Origin: Amphritea balenae | GTDB lineage: Bacteria > Pseudomonadota > Gammaproteobacteria > Pseudomonadales > Balneatricaceae | Reading direction: 5' to 3' | Length of the DNA stretch: 64,000 bases | NCBI RefSeq assembly: GCF_003858655.1 | Contig: NZ_RQXV01000001.1 | Location: forward strand, 124,001-188,000 | In this document: in pieces, positions 24,840 through 33,929 of the stretch | Position numbering within the stretch: position 1 is the stretch's first letter | Layout: every line of letters begins with the position of its first letter | The notes under the pieces: model-generated | The model's database searches: none | Told to the model about the DNA's origin: nothing | The model's input: the letters and a program-made list of their open reading frames with translations, nothing else | Translations under genes and position numbers: made by a program

Positions 24840-27464
24840 ATGAGATTTGATATGGTGCTGCTTAACTCAATTCGACTACAACTATTACAGCGATTTTCAT
24901 CACCCCTCCCATTTAATTTTATCTACAGATGCCTGCTTACTTTTTGTTTAGTTCAGCAAAGCTCAATGGTACTTGCAGACAACTGTGATAGTGCTGTAAC
25001 TGGGAATTATGCTGCATATTACGCACCGGTAAATTGCAAATCAGGAACCACTAACGTCTCAATTGCTAAACTCAGTCCCACTCAAGACAAGCTAAGAACT
25101 GACAGCCTGAATGTACTTAGATGCTCTGGTATCAATGACACAGTCTGCGCTGTACCTTTTTCAGAACCATTAAGCATCGGCAGGCTTTACTTCAAAAACA
25201 CTTCCCCAGGTGCGGTTAACAGCTACTACTGGGTTGACTGGAACGGCATTAATCAACCTTTCAACAGCGCCGGCATTGTTCCTGCAGATACCCTTGCCCC
25301 TACAATTACAACGATTGAAAGACAGGCTCCTGCCACATCCCCAACGGATGCTGACACGGTAAGCTGGCGTATTACATTTTCTGAGGCCGTTAGCAACGTA
25401 GATGTGACCGATTTTGCTGTAGCTGGTACTTCAGCTACCCCATCTCTTAGTAGTAGCAATACGTCGGTTTACACGATTAGCCTGAGCGGGGGCGATTTAA
25501 CCAACCTTAACGATACTGTTACCCTGAGCATCTCCGGATCACAAAATATTCAGGACTCTAGCGGCAACCCTCTGACTAATACCGCAGCAACCGGCACTAA
25601 TAACAACAGCTTTATCATCGAAAATGACACCTCAGCCCCCACTATTACATCCATTGAAAGACGAACCCCAGCCACATCGCCGACCGATGCCGATTCCGTT
25701 AGCTGGCGTATTACTTTTTCTGAAGCCGTTAATAATGTCGATATAACCGATTTTGCTGTAACCGGCACTTCAGCTACCTCATCTCTTAGCAGTACCAATA
25801 CATCGATTTACACAATAAGCCTGAGCGGGGGCGATTTAGCTAACCTTAACGATACTATTACCCTGAGCATCACCGGATCACAAAATATTCAGGACTCTAG
25901 CGGCAACGCCCTGACTAACACCGCCGCAACCGGTACCAATAACAACAGCTTTATCATCGCTAATGATACCTCTAGCCCCACCGTGCAGATAAACAATGCG
26001 CCGAATAGCCTGAGTACTATGGAGCCCTTTGAGATAACCGTTCAGTTCAGCGAACCCGTCAGCGGTTTTAATCTATCTGATTTAAATGTCGGCAATGGCT
26101 ATGCTGATAATTTTATTGCAGTGGATGATGATACCTACACAACCGACATACACCCAGACGGCAAAGGCGATACAACTCTCAGCATTAACGCCAACATTGC
26201 ACTAGATGCAGCGGGAAACCCAAATTCAGCCGCGACCACTATCATAATTAACTGCGGCCATGGCTGTAATTCAGAACAAACCATTGCAACAACCCAACGG
26301 GCTATTCGTAACTTCTCTTTAAAGCGAATATTGAATATATCATCGCAGGATATCGGGCTCGCCGGACTACTCAACAATGAAATAGCACGCGGTGGACTCA
26401 ATGGCTTCGGCGAGGGCCCTGTCAATTTAAACCTGACAAGTCAGGATCATTTTCAACAAGCATCCATTTCAACCAGCCTGCGCCAGTTTACTCGTACAGC
26501 AGTTCCTCAAAGCCCCCATAACTATGATCCGTTCAACACGGATACACTTGGTAAGACTAAACCCGTTGCATCAGCAAAAACCAATCTCTGGTTAAAAGGT
26601 AACTGGACCGAATCCAAAAGCTCGCACCCGGAAATGAAGGAAACGAGCCGCTTCAGTATTCTTTATATTGGCGCTGATTACCGCTATTCAAACGATGTGC
26701 TGCTAGGATTTATTGGACAGTTAGACTGGATGGATCAGGAATCTGATAGCCTCGCCATTGATGCGGAAGGACAAGGCTGGATGCTTGGTCCATATATGGT
26801 TAGCCGATTAAACGAGGATCTTATTTTTGACCTACGATTGGCCTGGGGACGATCCGACAACAGAATTAAGACACAAACCACAACATGGGATGACTATCGC
26901 ACCGAACGCTGGCAGGTAGAAAGCCATTTGACCGGAAATTACGACTACCAGAACTGGCACCTAACCCCATCACTGGGTATCAATTATTTTCAGGAAAAGC
27001 AGCATAGCTATATCGACTCGAATAACTTTACGATTGGAACCCAGACTATAAACTCAGGAAGCCTGAATTTTGGTCCGCTGCTGAGCTATTCTTGGCATAG
27101 CTCTGATGGCACAACAATCAAACCAATGTTAGGTATTAAGGGGATCTGGCACTTTGATGAACCCGCCTTCGAAGACCTTAGTGGTATCGCAGCTCAGACC
27201 AATGAATTAAGTGCTCAGATTAAACTTGGCACTCAAATCATTTTATCCAACGGCTTTACATTCCAAGGGGGGTACTCCTACGACGGTATTGGTGTTGATA
27301 ACTACAAAGCCCAGGCTATCGAAGTTATTTTTAATATGAACCTCAATAGCGATTATTTACCCCCTGGCGCGACACTTCAGGGCAGTTATTCACTGACAGG
27401 AGATGACACCCTTAATCGTTTTGACGCAGCAATCAGAACGCTCTCACTCACCATCCCTTTCTAA
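24840..27464 (+). CDS. Ig-repeat surface protein with C-terminal autotransporter-like barrel
   Basis: An 874-residue predicted surface protein. A hydrophobic signal region ends near VLADN, followed by a cysteine-containing N-terminal segment. Then come two nearly identical 113-residue Ig-like repeats (from P154 and P267; motifs SPTDAD, SWRITFSEAV, NIQDSSGN) and a third, degenerate repeat from about residue 380. The last 290 or so residues alternate hydrophobic strands (SILYIGADYRYSNDVLLGFI, LTPSLGINYF, TFQGGYSYDG) and end in phenylalanine, as in autotransporter barrels. It is probably an outer membrane adhesin. The nearby c-di-GMP genes fit control of surface attachment. ATG at 24840 has a weak ribosome binding site; ATG at 24852 is an alternative. 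Confidence 0.85.
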   Translation: MRFDMVLLNSIRLQLLQRFSSPLPFNFIYRCLLTFCLVQQSSMVLADNCDSAVTGNYAAYYAPVNCKSGTTNVSIAKLSPTQDKLRTDSLNVLRCSGINDTVCAVPFSEPLSIGRLYFKNTSPGAVNSYYWVDWNGINQPFNSAGIVPADTLAPTITTIERQAPATSPTDADTVSWRITFSEAVSNVDVTDFAVAGTSATPSLSSSNTSVYTISLSGGDLTNLNDTVTLSISGSQNIQDSSGNPLTNTAATGTNNNSFIIENDTSAPTITSIERRTPATSPTDADSVSWRITFSEAVNNVDITDFAVTGTSATSSLSSTNTSIYTISLSGGDLANLNDTITLSITGSQNIQDSSGNALTNTAATGTNNNSFIIANDTSSPTVQINNAPNSLSTMEPFEITVQFSEPVSGFNLSDLNVGNGYADNFIAVDDDTYTTDIHPDGKGDTTLSINANIALDAAGNPNSAATTIIINCGHGCNSEQTIATTQRAIRNFSLKRILNISSQDIGLAGLLNNEIARGGLNGFGEGPVNLNLTSQDHFQQASISTSLRQFTRTAVPQSPHNYDPFNTDTLGKTKPVASAKTNLWLKGNWTESKSSHPEMKETSRFSILYIGADYRYSNDVLLGFIGQLDWMDQESDSLAIDAEGQGWMLGPYMVSRLNEDLIFDLRLAWGRSDNRIKTQTTTWDDYRTERWQVESHLTGNYDYQNWHLTPSLGINYFQEKQHSYIDSNNFTIGTQTINSGSLNFGPLLSYSWHSSDGTTIKPMLGIKGIWHFDEPAFEDLSGIAAQTNELSAQIKLGTQIILSNGFTFQGGYSYDGIGVDNYKAQAIEVIFNMNLNSDYLPPGATLQGSYSLTGDDTLNRFDAAIRTLSLTIPF
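25299..25976 (+). repeat. Two tandem 339-bp coding repeats
   Basis: Units 25299-25637 and 25638-25976 encode 113 residues each and are highly similar at the DNA level. Long stretches are identical in both, for example around the codons for NIQDSSGN and GTNNNSFII. High DNA identity indicates recent duplication or gene conversion and predicts variation in copy number between strains. Confidence 0.9.
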
Positions 27465-27529
27465 TACGAAAGGATCCACTCTCAATTCGGCCAATTCAAA
27501 ATACTGGTTTTCCTATGCCATGAGCGGTC

Positions 27530-27556
27530 ATAAAAAAACCGACCTAGTTGGCCGGT
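27530..27556 (-). terminator. Terminator after thiolase (bidirectional)
   Basis: Stem CCGGCC / GGTCGG (one mismatch) with a run of seven T on the minus strand, about 30 bp after the thiolase stop codon. It may also stop transcription from the autotransporter-like gene. Confidence 0.8.
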
Positions 27557-27585
27557 TTAATATCAGTTAAACACTGTCGCTGTAG

Positions 27586-28767
27586 CTACAGCATTTCAAC
27601 CGCAACCGCTGTCGCTTCACCACCACCGATACATAATGATGCAACACCTTTGCTCTTGCCCTGATTCTTCAACGCGTATAACAAAGTAACCAGAATACGA
27701 GAACCAGACGAGCCGATCGGATGCCCAAGCGCACAGGCACCGCCATTAATGTTGACCTTATCTGCATCCAGCCCCATCTCATTGATAGCCAGCAAACTAA
27801 CCACCGCAAATGCTTCGTTGATCTCAAACAGATCCACGTCCTCTTTACTCCAGCCTGCACGCGCTAGCACTTTATCAATCGCACCGATAGGTGCAATTGT
27901 AAATTCAGCAGGCAGCTGAGCATGGGTAGAATGCGCAGCAATACGCGCCAAAGGCGTCAGACCACGTTTCTTAGCTTCAGACTCTTTCATCAACACCAGC
28001 GCCGAACCACCATCGGAAATAGAACTGGAGTTAGCTGCCGTCACTGTACCATCTTTCTTAAATGCAGGTTTCAGCTGACGAATCTTATCTATACGCGCAT
28101 TGCCAGGCTGCTCATCAGTATCGACAACCGTATCACCACGGCGTGATTTAACCGTTACCGGAGCAATTTCGTCTTTAAACGCACCTGTTTCAATTGCCTT
28201 AAGCGCCTTTTCGAGGGAGCCGATAGCAAAATCATCCATTGCTTCGCGGGTAATGTTGTAATCATCAGCGCTCTTCTGCGCAAAGGTGCCCATCAAGCCA
28301 CCTTCATAGGCATCTTCAAGGCCATCAAAGAACATATGATCAATAACCTGCTGATGCCCCATACGCATACCCGCGCGGGCTTTTGGTAACAAATATGGTG
28401 CCTGACTCATATTTTCCATACCACCGGCAACCATAACATCAACCTGTCCTGCAGCAATCTGATCATGCGCCAGCATGACAGCCTTCATACCTGAACCACA
28501 CATTTTGTTGATTGTTGTGGCGCCCGCTGCATCAGGTATACCTGCGCCACGAGATGCCTGGCGTGCTGGCGCCTGCCCCAAACCCGCAGGCAGCACACAA
28601 CCCATTACCACTTCATCGACATCACTACCCTGGATACCGGCTCGCTCAACAGCTGACTTAATCGCCGTAGCGCACAAATCAGGTGCCCGAACATCACTAA
28701 AGCAGCCCATCATGCCACCCATAGGGGTACGGGCGGCACTTACAATAACAACAGAATCCTGGCTCAT
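27586..28767 (-). CDS. Acetyl-CoA C-acetyltransferase (thiolase)
   Basis: A 393-residue thiolase that condenses or cleaves acetoacetyl-CoA. It has the acyl-accepting cysteine in INKMCGSGMKAVMLA, NEAFAVV, the histidine motif in GGACALGHPIGSSGSR and the second cysteine in SLCIGGGEATA. It lies next to the liv operon and could finish leucine or isoleucine breakdown or supply PHA synthesis as PhaA. The sequence alone does not choose between these. The start is placed at MSQDSVVIVSAAR (28767) with GGAGAG upstream. A longer frame to 28830 adds a cysteine-rich extension foreign to the family. Confidence 0.94.
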   Translation of the reverse strand: MSQDSVVIVSAARTPMGGMMGCFSDVRAPDLCATAIKSAVERAGIQGSDVDEVVMGCVLPAGLGQAPARQASRGAGIPDAAGATTINKMCGSGMKAVMLAHDQIAAGQVDVMVAGGMENMSQAPYLLPKARAGMRMGHQQVIDHMFFDGLEDAYEGGLMGTFAQKSADDYNITREAMDDFAIGSLEKALKAIETGAFKDEIAPVTVKSRRGDTVVDTDEQPGNARIDKIRQLKPAFKKDGTVTAANSSSISDGGSALVLMKESEAKKRGLTPLARIAAHSTHAQLPAEFTIAPIGAIDKVLARAGWSKEDVDLFEINEAFAVVSLLAINEMGLDADKVNINGGACALGHPIGSSGSRILVTLLYALKNQGKSKGVASLCIGGGEATAVAVEML

Positions 28768-28831
28768 TTTACTCTCTCCAACAAAATCATAACGGCCTGC
28801 TGAAGCAGCACACCGATAACATCTGGACAAT

Positions 28832-28858
28832 AAAAAAGGGACTTTTACGTCCCTTTTA
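28832..28858 (-). terminator. Terminator of the liv operon
   Basis: Symmetrical stem AAAAGGGAC / GTCCCTTTT around a 6-nt loop, with T-rich sequence on both strands. It lies between the livM stop and the thiolase start. Confidence 0.9.
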
Positions 28859-28886
28859 TCGCTTTCAAGGGTGAAGCTGTTCAGCT

Positions 28887-29813
28887 TCAGCCAAAGTTTT
28901 TCTTCATCAGTTTCTGGAACTCACCCACAATACCACTGCGGAATGCCAGTACACAGACAATAAAGATCACACCCATGATGATATGGATATAGTTACCCAG
29001 CTCACCACCGGACATATAGTTCTGAATAGTTACCACTACACCAGCACCAACAACAGGACCAAAGATAGTACCCATACCACCTAGCAAGGTCATCAGAACC
29101 ACCTCACCGGACATGTGCCAGTGCACATCGGTCAGGGATGCCAGCTGGAAAACCAGCGTCTTAGTTGAGCCAGCCATACCCGCCAGAGCAGATGAGATAA
29201 CAAATGCAGCCCACTTATAGTCGTTTACGTTGTAACCCAGTGAGATTGCACGCGGTTCATTTTCACGAATCGCTTTAAGAATCTGACCGAATGGAGAATG
29301 GATAGTACGGTGCACCAACCAGAATCCAAACAGGAAGATCGCCAGTACGAAGTAGTACATAGCCGAGTTATCAGACAGATCGATAATACCGAACAGTGAT
29401 CCACGAGGTACGCCCTGTAATCCATCCTCACCACCAGTAAACGGCGCCTGCAGGTAAAAGAAGAAGGCCAGCTGAGCCAGCGCCAGGGTAACCATCGCAA
29501 AATAGATACCTTCACGCTTAACAGCCAGTTTACCGTAAACAGCGCCGATAACCGCTGCTGCTGCAGTACCTGCCAGAACTCCCAGCTCTGGACTAATACC
29601 GGTTTCAATCATCAGGTAGCCGGTAACATAACCACCGGTACCCAGGAACACGGCATGTCCAAAAGACAGCAAGCCAACAAAACCCAGTAGCAGGTTAAAT
29701 GCGCAGGCAAACAGCGCAAAACATAAAACCTTCATCAGGAATACTGGATAGATAAAGGTTGGAGCCACCAACGCCAGGGCAATCAGAAACAGATAAAGTT
29801 TATTAATTTTCAT
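28887..29813 (-). CDS. livM: Branched-chain amino acid ABC transporter permease LivM
   Basis: An inner membrane permease of 308 residues with eight or more hydrophobic segments. The family motif GYNVNDYKWAAFVISSALAGMAGS lies in the second half, with GGMGTIFGPVVGA near the end. It pairs with LivH. ATG at 29813 has GGAG seven bases upstream and leaves an 11-bp gap after livH. A longer frame would overlap livH. It is the last gene of the transporter operon. Confidence 0.94.
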   Translation of the reverse strand: MKINKLYLFLIALALVAPTFIYPVFLMKVLCFALFACAFNLLLGFVGLLSFGHAVFLGTGGYVTGYLMIETGISPELGVLAGTAAAAVIGAVYGKLAVKREGIYFAMVTLALAQLAFFFYLQAPFTGGEDGLQGVPRGSLFGIIDLSDNSAMYYFVLAIFLFGFWLVHRTIHSPFGQILKAIRENEPRAISLGYNVNDYKWAAFVISSALAGMAGSTKTLVFQLASLTDVHWHMSGEVVLMTLLGGMGTIFGPVVGAGVVVTIQNYMSGGELGNYIHIIMGVIFIVCVLAFRSGIVGEFQKLMKKNFG

Positions 29814-29823
29814 GGCTGTACTC

Positions 29824-30711
29824 CTAAGCTTCTTTACCAAACAGACCGGCAGGCTTAATCAGCAGCACGATCACCATGAACAGGAAGATTACAGTGGTTG
29901 AGGCCTCAGGATAAAAGAACTTAGTTAGTCCCTCAACAACCCCCATCAGCAAGCCGGTAAGAATGGCACCACCAATGGAACCCATACCACCGATAACAAC
30001 GATAGCAAACACCACAATCAGTATGTTAGATCCCATCTCAGGGCTAACAGAGTAAACAGGGGCAGCCAATACTCCGGCAAAACCTGCCAGTCCAACACCA
30101 AAACCAAAGGTCAGGGTTGTGATCAGCGGAACGTTGATACCAAATCCCTGCATTAGCTGTGGATTTTCAGTACCGGCCCGCAGATATGCACCCAGCTTAG
30201 TTTTTTCAATAACCCACCAGGTACTGCCACAGACGATCAGCGAGATCACGATAATCCAGGCACGGTAGTTTGGCAGGTACATAAACGGTAGCTTAGTGCC
30301 GCCTTTCAGCTCATCCGGAATCGAATAAGGCAGACCAGAAGAACCATAAATATGAGTAAACATACCTTGTAGAATCAGCGCTATACCAAAGGTCAGCAGC
30401 AGACTGTAAAGGTGATCTTCATTAGCGATCGGACGCACCAAAAAGCGCTCAATCAGAATGGCAATAATACCTATCGCGATCGGCACTAGTATTAATGCTG
30501 CCCAGTAGTTGATACCCATGTAATTCAGGGCCATCCAGGCAAAGAAAGCGCCGAGCATATACATCGCGCCCTGCGCGAAGTTAATAATTTTTAACAGACC
30601 AAAAATAATCGCCAGACCGAGACTCAGAAGCGCATAAAATGAACCATTAATCAGGCCCACCAGCAACTGTCCCGACAGCGCAAACAGATTAATACCAAAT
30701 ATCGTCGCCAT
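29824..30711 (-). CDS. livH: Branched-chain amino acid ABC transporter permease LivH
   Basis: An inner membrane permease of 295 residues. It has the family signature SLGLAIIFGLLKIINFAQGAMYMLGA near the N-terminus and VIGGMGSIGGAILTGLLMGV near the C-terminus. The start at 30711 is supported by AGGTGA. Two strong hairpins separate it from the upstream binding-protein gene livK, as is common where the binding protein must be made in excess. Confidence 0.94.
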   Translation of the reverse strand: MATIFGINLFALSGQLLVGLINGSFYALLSLGLAIIFGLLKIINFAQGAMYMLGAFFAWMALNYMGINYWAALILVPIAIGIIAILIERFLVRPIANEDHLYSLLLTFGIALILQGMFTHIYGSSGLPYSIPDELKGGTKLPFMYLPNYRAWIIVISLIVCGSTWWVIEKTKLGAYLRAGTENPQLMQGFGINVPLITTLTFGFGVGLAGFAGVLAAPVYSVSPEMGSNILIVVFAIVVIGGMGSIGGAILTGLLMGVVEGLTKFFYPEASTTVIFLFMVIVLLIKPAGLFGKEA

Positions 30712-30729
30712 AACATCACCTAGAGAAAC

Positions 30730-30767
30730 AAAGGAGTTGTGTGAAGCTGTGATCACACAGCTCCTTT
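30730..30767. other. Hairpin in the livK-livH spacer
   Basis: Arms AAAGGAGTTGTGTG and CACACAGCTCCTTT pair with one mismatch around a 10-nt loop, just upstream of livH. It probably protects processed livK mRNA or attenuates livHM expression. Confidence 0.7.
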
Positions 30768-30778
30768 CAGATAAAGCT

Positions 30779-30809
30779 GGGGGGTGTGTACCCGATTAAG
30801 GCACCCCCC
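30779..30809. other. GC-rich hairpin directly after livK
   Basis: Arms GGGGGGTG (30779-30786) and CACCCCCC (30802-30809) with a 15-nt loop, 16 bp after the livK stop codon. With no T-run, it resembles the mRNA-stabilising or partial-terminator hairpins of binding-protein operons. Confidence 0.75.
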
Positions 30810-30824
30810 GAAGGTCAAGCAGGA

Positions 30825-32027
30825 TTACTTGAAGTCACACGCTGGCATCATTGGGTTGAATGCTACATCACCCGGAATAGTTGCTTCGATGTTGTAGATA
30901 TCATCTTCAGACTTACGGCTTGCAGCATCTTTGATGCTTACCAGCAGCATATCGTGAACCATACGACCATCGTTACGCAGGTATGCATTACGTGCGAAGA
31001 AGTCATTAGGCTTGGTCTTCTTCATCTGTTTCATTACTGCATCAGACTCATCAGTACCGGCCGCTTTAATCGCATTCAGGTAGTGCATAGTCATAGAGTA
31101 AGCTCCGGCCTGACCCATTGCAGGGATAGAACCATGACGCTCTTTAAAGCGAGCAGACCATTCGCGAGTCTGATCATCCATATCCCAATAGAAACCGGTA
31201 GTCGCCTTCATGCCTGCTGCGATTGCAGGGTCCAGCGCCTTAGCGTTATGGGTGAATACCAGCAGACCTGCTACATCAGCAGTCTCAGTCAGACCGAATT
31301 CAGCAGAGGTTTTCAGGGCGTTTACAAAGTCAGCACCAGCGTTAGCCAGACCTACTACGTCAGCGCCAGATGCCTGAGCCTGCAGTACGTAAGAAGAGAA
31401 GTCAGTTGTTCCTAGTGGTGCACGAACTGCACCTACAACTTCACCACCGCTGGTCTCGATTACTTTAGAAGCAATACCTTCCAGTGCGTGACCGAATGCG
31501 TAATCCGCTGTAATGAAGAACCACTTCTTCTTACCCGCATCAACCATCGGCTTAACAGTACCGTTTGCCAGTGCTGCTACGTTATACGTCCAATGAACGT
31601 TATAAGGTGAACATGCCTTAGTTGTGAAAGCGTGGCTTGCAGAGGTAGAGATCAGAGCGATTTTCTTAGCATCGGTCAGTACTTTAGTTACAGCACCAGT
31701 TACAGAGGAAGCAACCAGACCGTTTACCGCATCTACGTTCTCATCTTCAATCCACTGACGTACTTTAGCAGAACCTACATCTGGCTTGTTCTGGTCGTCT
31801 GCGCTAACGATCTCAATTGGCTTACCTAGTACGGTACCACCGAAATCTTCAACTGCCATCTCAACGGCAGTTACACAGCCTGTACCACAGATATCAGCGT
31901 ATACACCGCCCATATCAGCCAGTACACCGATCTTAACTACATCATCAGATACACCGGCAGCCTGTACACCAGTTGCCGCTGCCAGACTCATTGCTGCAGC
32001 CAGTACGGTTTTTTTCATTAGTTTCAT
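30825..32027 (-). CDS. livK: Periplasmic branched-chain amino acid-binding protein
   Basis: A periplasmic solute-binding protein (Peripla_BP_6 type) of 400 residues. The signal peptide is clear: MKLMKKTVLAAAMSLAAATG with cleavage after VQA. VKIGVLADMGGVYADICGTG starts the mature domain, and two cysteines in this loop may form a disulfide. It follows livG and livF and precedes livH and livM. Its actual ligand may be leucine, isoleucine, valine or a related acid; the gene context favours branched-chain compounds. AGGAG lies 7 nt before the ATG. Confidence 0.92.
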   Translation of the reverse strand: MKLMKKTVLAAAMSLAAATGVQAAGVSDDVVKIGVLADMGGVYADICGTGCVTAVEMAVEDFGGTVLGKPIEIVSADDQNKPDVGSAKVRQWIEDENVDAVNGLVASSVTGAVTKVLTDAKKIALISTSASHAFTTKACSPYNVHWTYNVAALANGTVKPMVDAGKKKWFFITADYAFGHALEGIASKVIETSGGEVVGAVRAPLGTTDFSSYVLQAQASGADVVGLANAGADFVNALKTSAEFGLTETADVAGLLVFTHNAKALDPAIAAGMKATTGFYWDMDDQTREWSARFKERHGSIPAMGQAGAYSMTMHYLNAIKAAGTDESDAVMKQMKKTKPNDFFARNAYLRNDGRMVHDMLLVSIKDAASRKSEDDIYNIEATIPGDVAFNPMMPACDFK

Positions 32028-32109
32028 GTTGTCACTCCTGCTTGAGAATTTTTATTGTTATCGAACTTCAAGGGTATCGGGTGTCCACTCAGATGATTAT
32101 CATCCAGGC

Positions 32110-32820
32110 TTATACACCCAAATAGGTATTCAACAGTTCCGTTTTAGCTTCCAACTCATCCTTACGAACCTGCTCTACGATATGGCCATGTTCCATAACG
32201 TAATGGCGGTCAGCAATTGGAGCTGCAAAACGAAAGTTCTGCTCAACCAGCAAAATTGTCAGTCCACGCTCTTTAAGCATGACCAGAACTTCAGCCAGTT
32301 TTTGCACTATTACCGGTGCCAGACCTTCTGTTATCTCATCGAGTAATAGAATGTTTGCACCAGTTCGCAGGATACGGGCCATCGCCAGCATCTGCTGCTC
32401 TCCGCCTGACAGGCGGGTGCCCTGACTGTAACGACGCTCAGCCAGGTTAGGGAAAATGTCATAAATCTCTTCAATGCTCATGCCGTCGGAACGAACATTT
32501 GGCGGCAGCATCAGATTCTCTTCTACATTAAGACTTGAGAAAATGCCCCGCTCTTCCGGGCAGTAACCTACCCCCAGATGAGCAATTTTATGCGCCGGCA
32601 TCTCGATGGTTTCATTACCATTGATATTGATAACACCGGTACGGCGCCCTACCATATTCATAATGGATTTCAGCGTAGTGGATCGACCGGAACCGTTACG
32701 GCCCAGCAGAGTCACCAGTTCGCCCTGCATGATGGTCATATCGATACCATGCAGAATATGCGACTCGCCGTAATATGAATGCAGGTCTACAATGCGTATT
32801 TTTTCACCGGTACTGCTCAT
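32110..32820 (-). CDS. livF: ABC transporter ATPase LivF with Walker A arginine
   Basis: The second ATP-binding subunit of the branched-chain amino acid transporter, 236 residues. The signature LSGGEQQMLAMARIL and Walker B NILLLDEITEGLAP are present. The Walker A loop reads GRNGSGRST, so the usual catalytic lysine is arginine (R46, codon CGA). The Walker B following residue is isoleucine instead of the common proline. The start ATG overlaps the livG stop (ATGA, 4 bp). The arginine may lower ATP hydrolysis in this site while LivG stays canonical. Confidence 0.93.
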   Translation of the reverse strand: MSSTGEKIRIVDLHSYYGESHILHGIDMTIMQGELVTLLGRNGSGRSTTLKSIMNMVGRRTGVININGNETIEMPAHKIAHLGVGYCPEERGIFSSLNVEENLMLPPNVRSDGMSIEEIYDIFPNLAERRYSQGTRLSGGEQQMLAMARILRTGANILLLDEITEGLAPVIVQKLAEVLVMLKERGLTILLVEQNFRFAAPIADRHYVMEHGHIVEQVRKDELEAKTELLNTYLGV

Positions 32821-33641
32821 TCTACTGACTCCTTCTGTGCAGCGCTGGCCGCGGCATTTTCAGCAGCAATCGCATTAGCAACTTCATCATCAGCTTCAAC
32901 ACCCATATAGGCTTCACGCACCTGAGGGTCTTTCGATACCGTTTCGTAATTGCCTTCGGTAAGAATGGCACCACGCTGCAGTACGGTAATAGTATCTGCC
33001 AGCTGAGCAACTACGTGGAGGTTGTGCTCGACCATCAGAATGGTACGATTTTTCGAGACCTTCTTAATAAGGTCTGCAACCACACCAACATCCTCATGAC
33101 CCATACCCTGGGTTGGCTCGTCCAGCAGAAGCATTTCAGGATCAAGCGCCAGAGTAGTCGCAATCTCTAACGCCCGTTTACGGCCGTAAGGAAGGTCTAC
33201 AGTGACTGTATTGGCATAACTTTTAAGACCAACTTCATCGAGCAACTCGATAGCACGGTCATTGAGCTTGTCCAACACTTTCTCAGATTTCCAGAAATGA
33301 AAGCTATTGCCTTCTTTACGCTGTAGCGCAATCCGGACATTTTCAAGCAGAGTCAGGTGCGGGAATACAGCAGAGATCTGAAATGAGCGAACAATACCCT
33401 TGCGGGCAATCGCTGCTGATTTCATAGACGTAATGTCTTCACCGTTAAACAGAATCGTTCCGGTGGTTGGGGTTAAAAATTTAGTCAGCAAGTTAAATAC
33501 AGTTGTCTTACCGGCACCATTAGGACCGATCAGCGCGTGTATTGTTCCTCGCTTAACCTTTAAATTCACATCATCAACGGCGGTAAAACCCTTGAATTCC
33601 TTAACCAGGTTTCTGGTCTCGAGAACGTAGTCGGCACTCAT
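32817..33641 (-). CDS. livG: ABC transporter ATPase LivG
   Basis: The first ATP-binding subunit, 274 residues. It has a normal Walker A GPNGAGKTT (39-47), FQISAVFPHLTLLENV, a family-type signature LPYGRKRALEIATTLA and Walker B MLLLDEPTQGM. An alanine/glutamate-rich tail (about 250-274) is longer than usual. It is the first gene of the operon livG-livF-livK-livH-livM. The intergenic region toward liuR contains a TAAGGG-type palindrome and a TTTACG palindrome. Confidence 0.95.
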   Translation of the reverse strand: MSADYVLETRNLVKEFKGFTAVDDVNLKVKRGTIHALIGPNGAGKTTVFNLLTKFLTPTTGTILFNGEDITSMKSAAIARKGIVRSFQISAVFPHLTLLENVRIALQRKEGNSFHFWKSEKVLDKLNDRAIELLDEVGLKSYANTVTVDLPYGRKRALEIATTLALDPEMLLLDEPTQGMGHEDVGVVADLIKKVSKNRTILMVEHNLHVVAQLADTITVLQRGAILTEGNYETVSKDPQVREAYMGVEADDEVANAIAAENAAASAAQKESVE

Positions 33642-33760
33642 GCAGAACCATCCTGTCTCTTATTTGTTTTTATTATCAAATGGGCAAAAACTACACATGC
33701 CCCTGTCAACCTTGAACTGAAGTTAGCAATTTCCCTTACTGGTTAACAAGTACTACTTTA

Positions 33761-33780
33761 GTCTAAGGGAATACCCTTAC
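33761..33780. promoter_or_regulatory. Palindromic operator candidate at livG
   Basis: TAAGGG (33764-33769), AATA, CCCTTA (33774-33779). Relative to livG it occupies a 19-bp spacer between TTGAAA and GACTAA. It matches the 41161-41180 copy (reverse complement) at about 14 of 20 positions, mainly in the two arms. Confidence 0.5.
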
Positions 33781-33870
33781 ATTTTCAAATCCACTATATT
33801 TATCCTATAAAACAAATAGTTAGAATAAATATAGTTAATATAATCAAATTATTACGAATTGTATTTTGGC

Positions 33871-33886
33871 TTTACGTTTACGTAAA
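33871..33886. promoter_or_regulatory. Palindrome TTTACG-TTTA-CGTAAA, probable LiuR site
   Basis: Perfect 6-bp arms 44-59 bp upstream of liuR, between TTGGCT and GCTAAA about 20 bp apart. This is the position in which MerR-family regulators bind, and the sequence resembles published LiuR sites as I recall them. It probably controls liuR and possibly the liu genes. Confidence 0.65.
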
Positions 33887-33929
33887 CTTCCGCTAAATTT
33901 AGAACATCACTAAAAACAAGAAGCACGTT

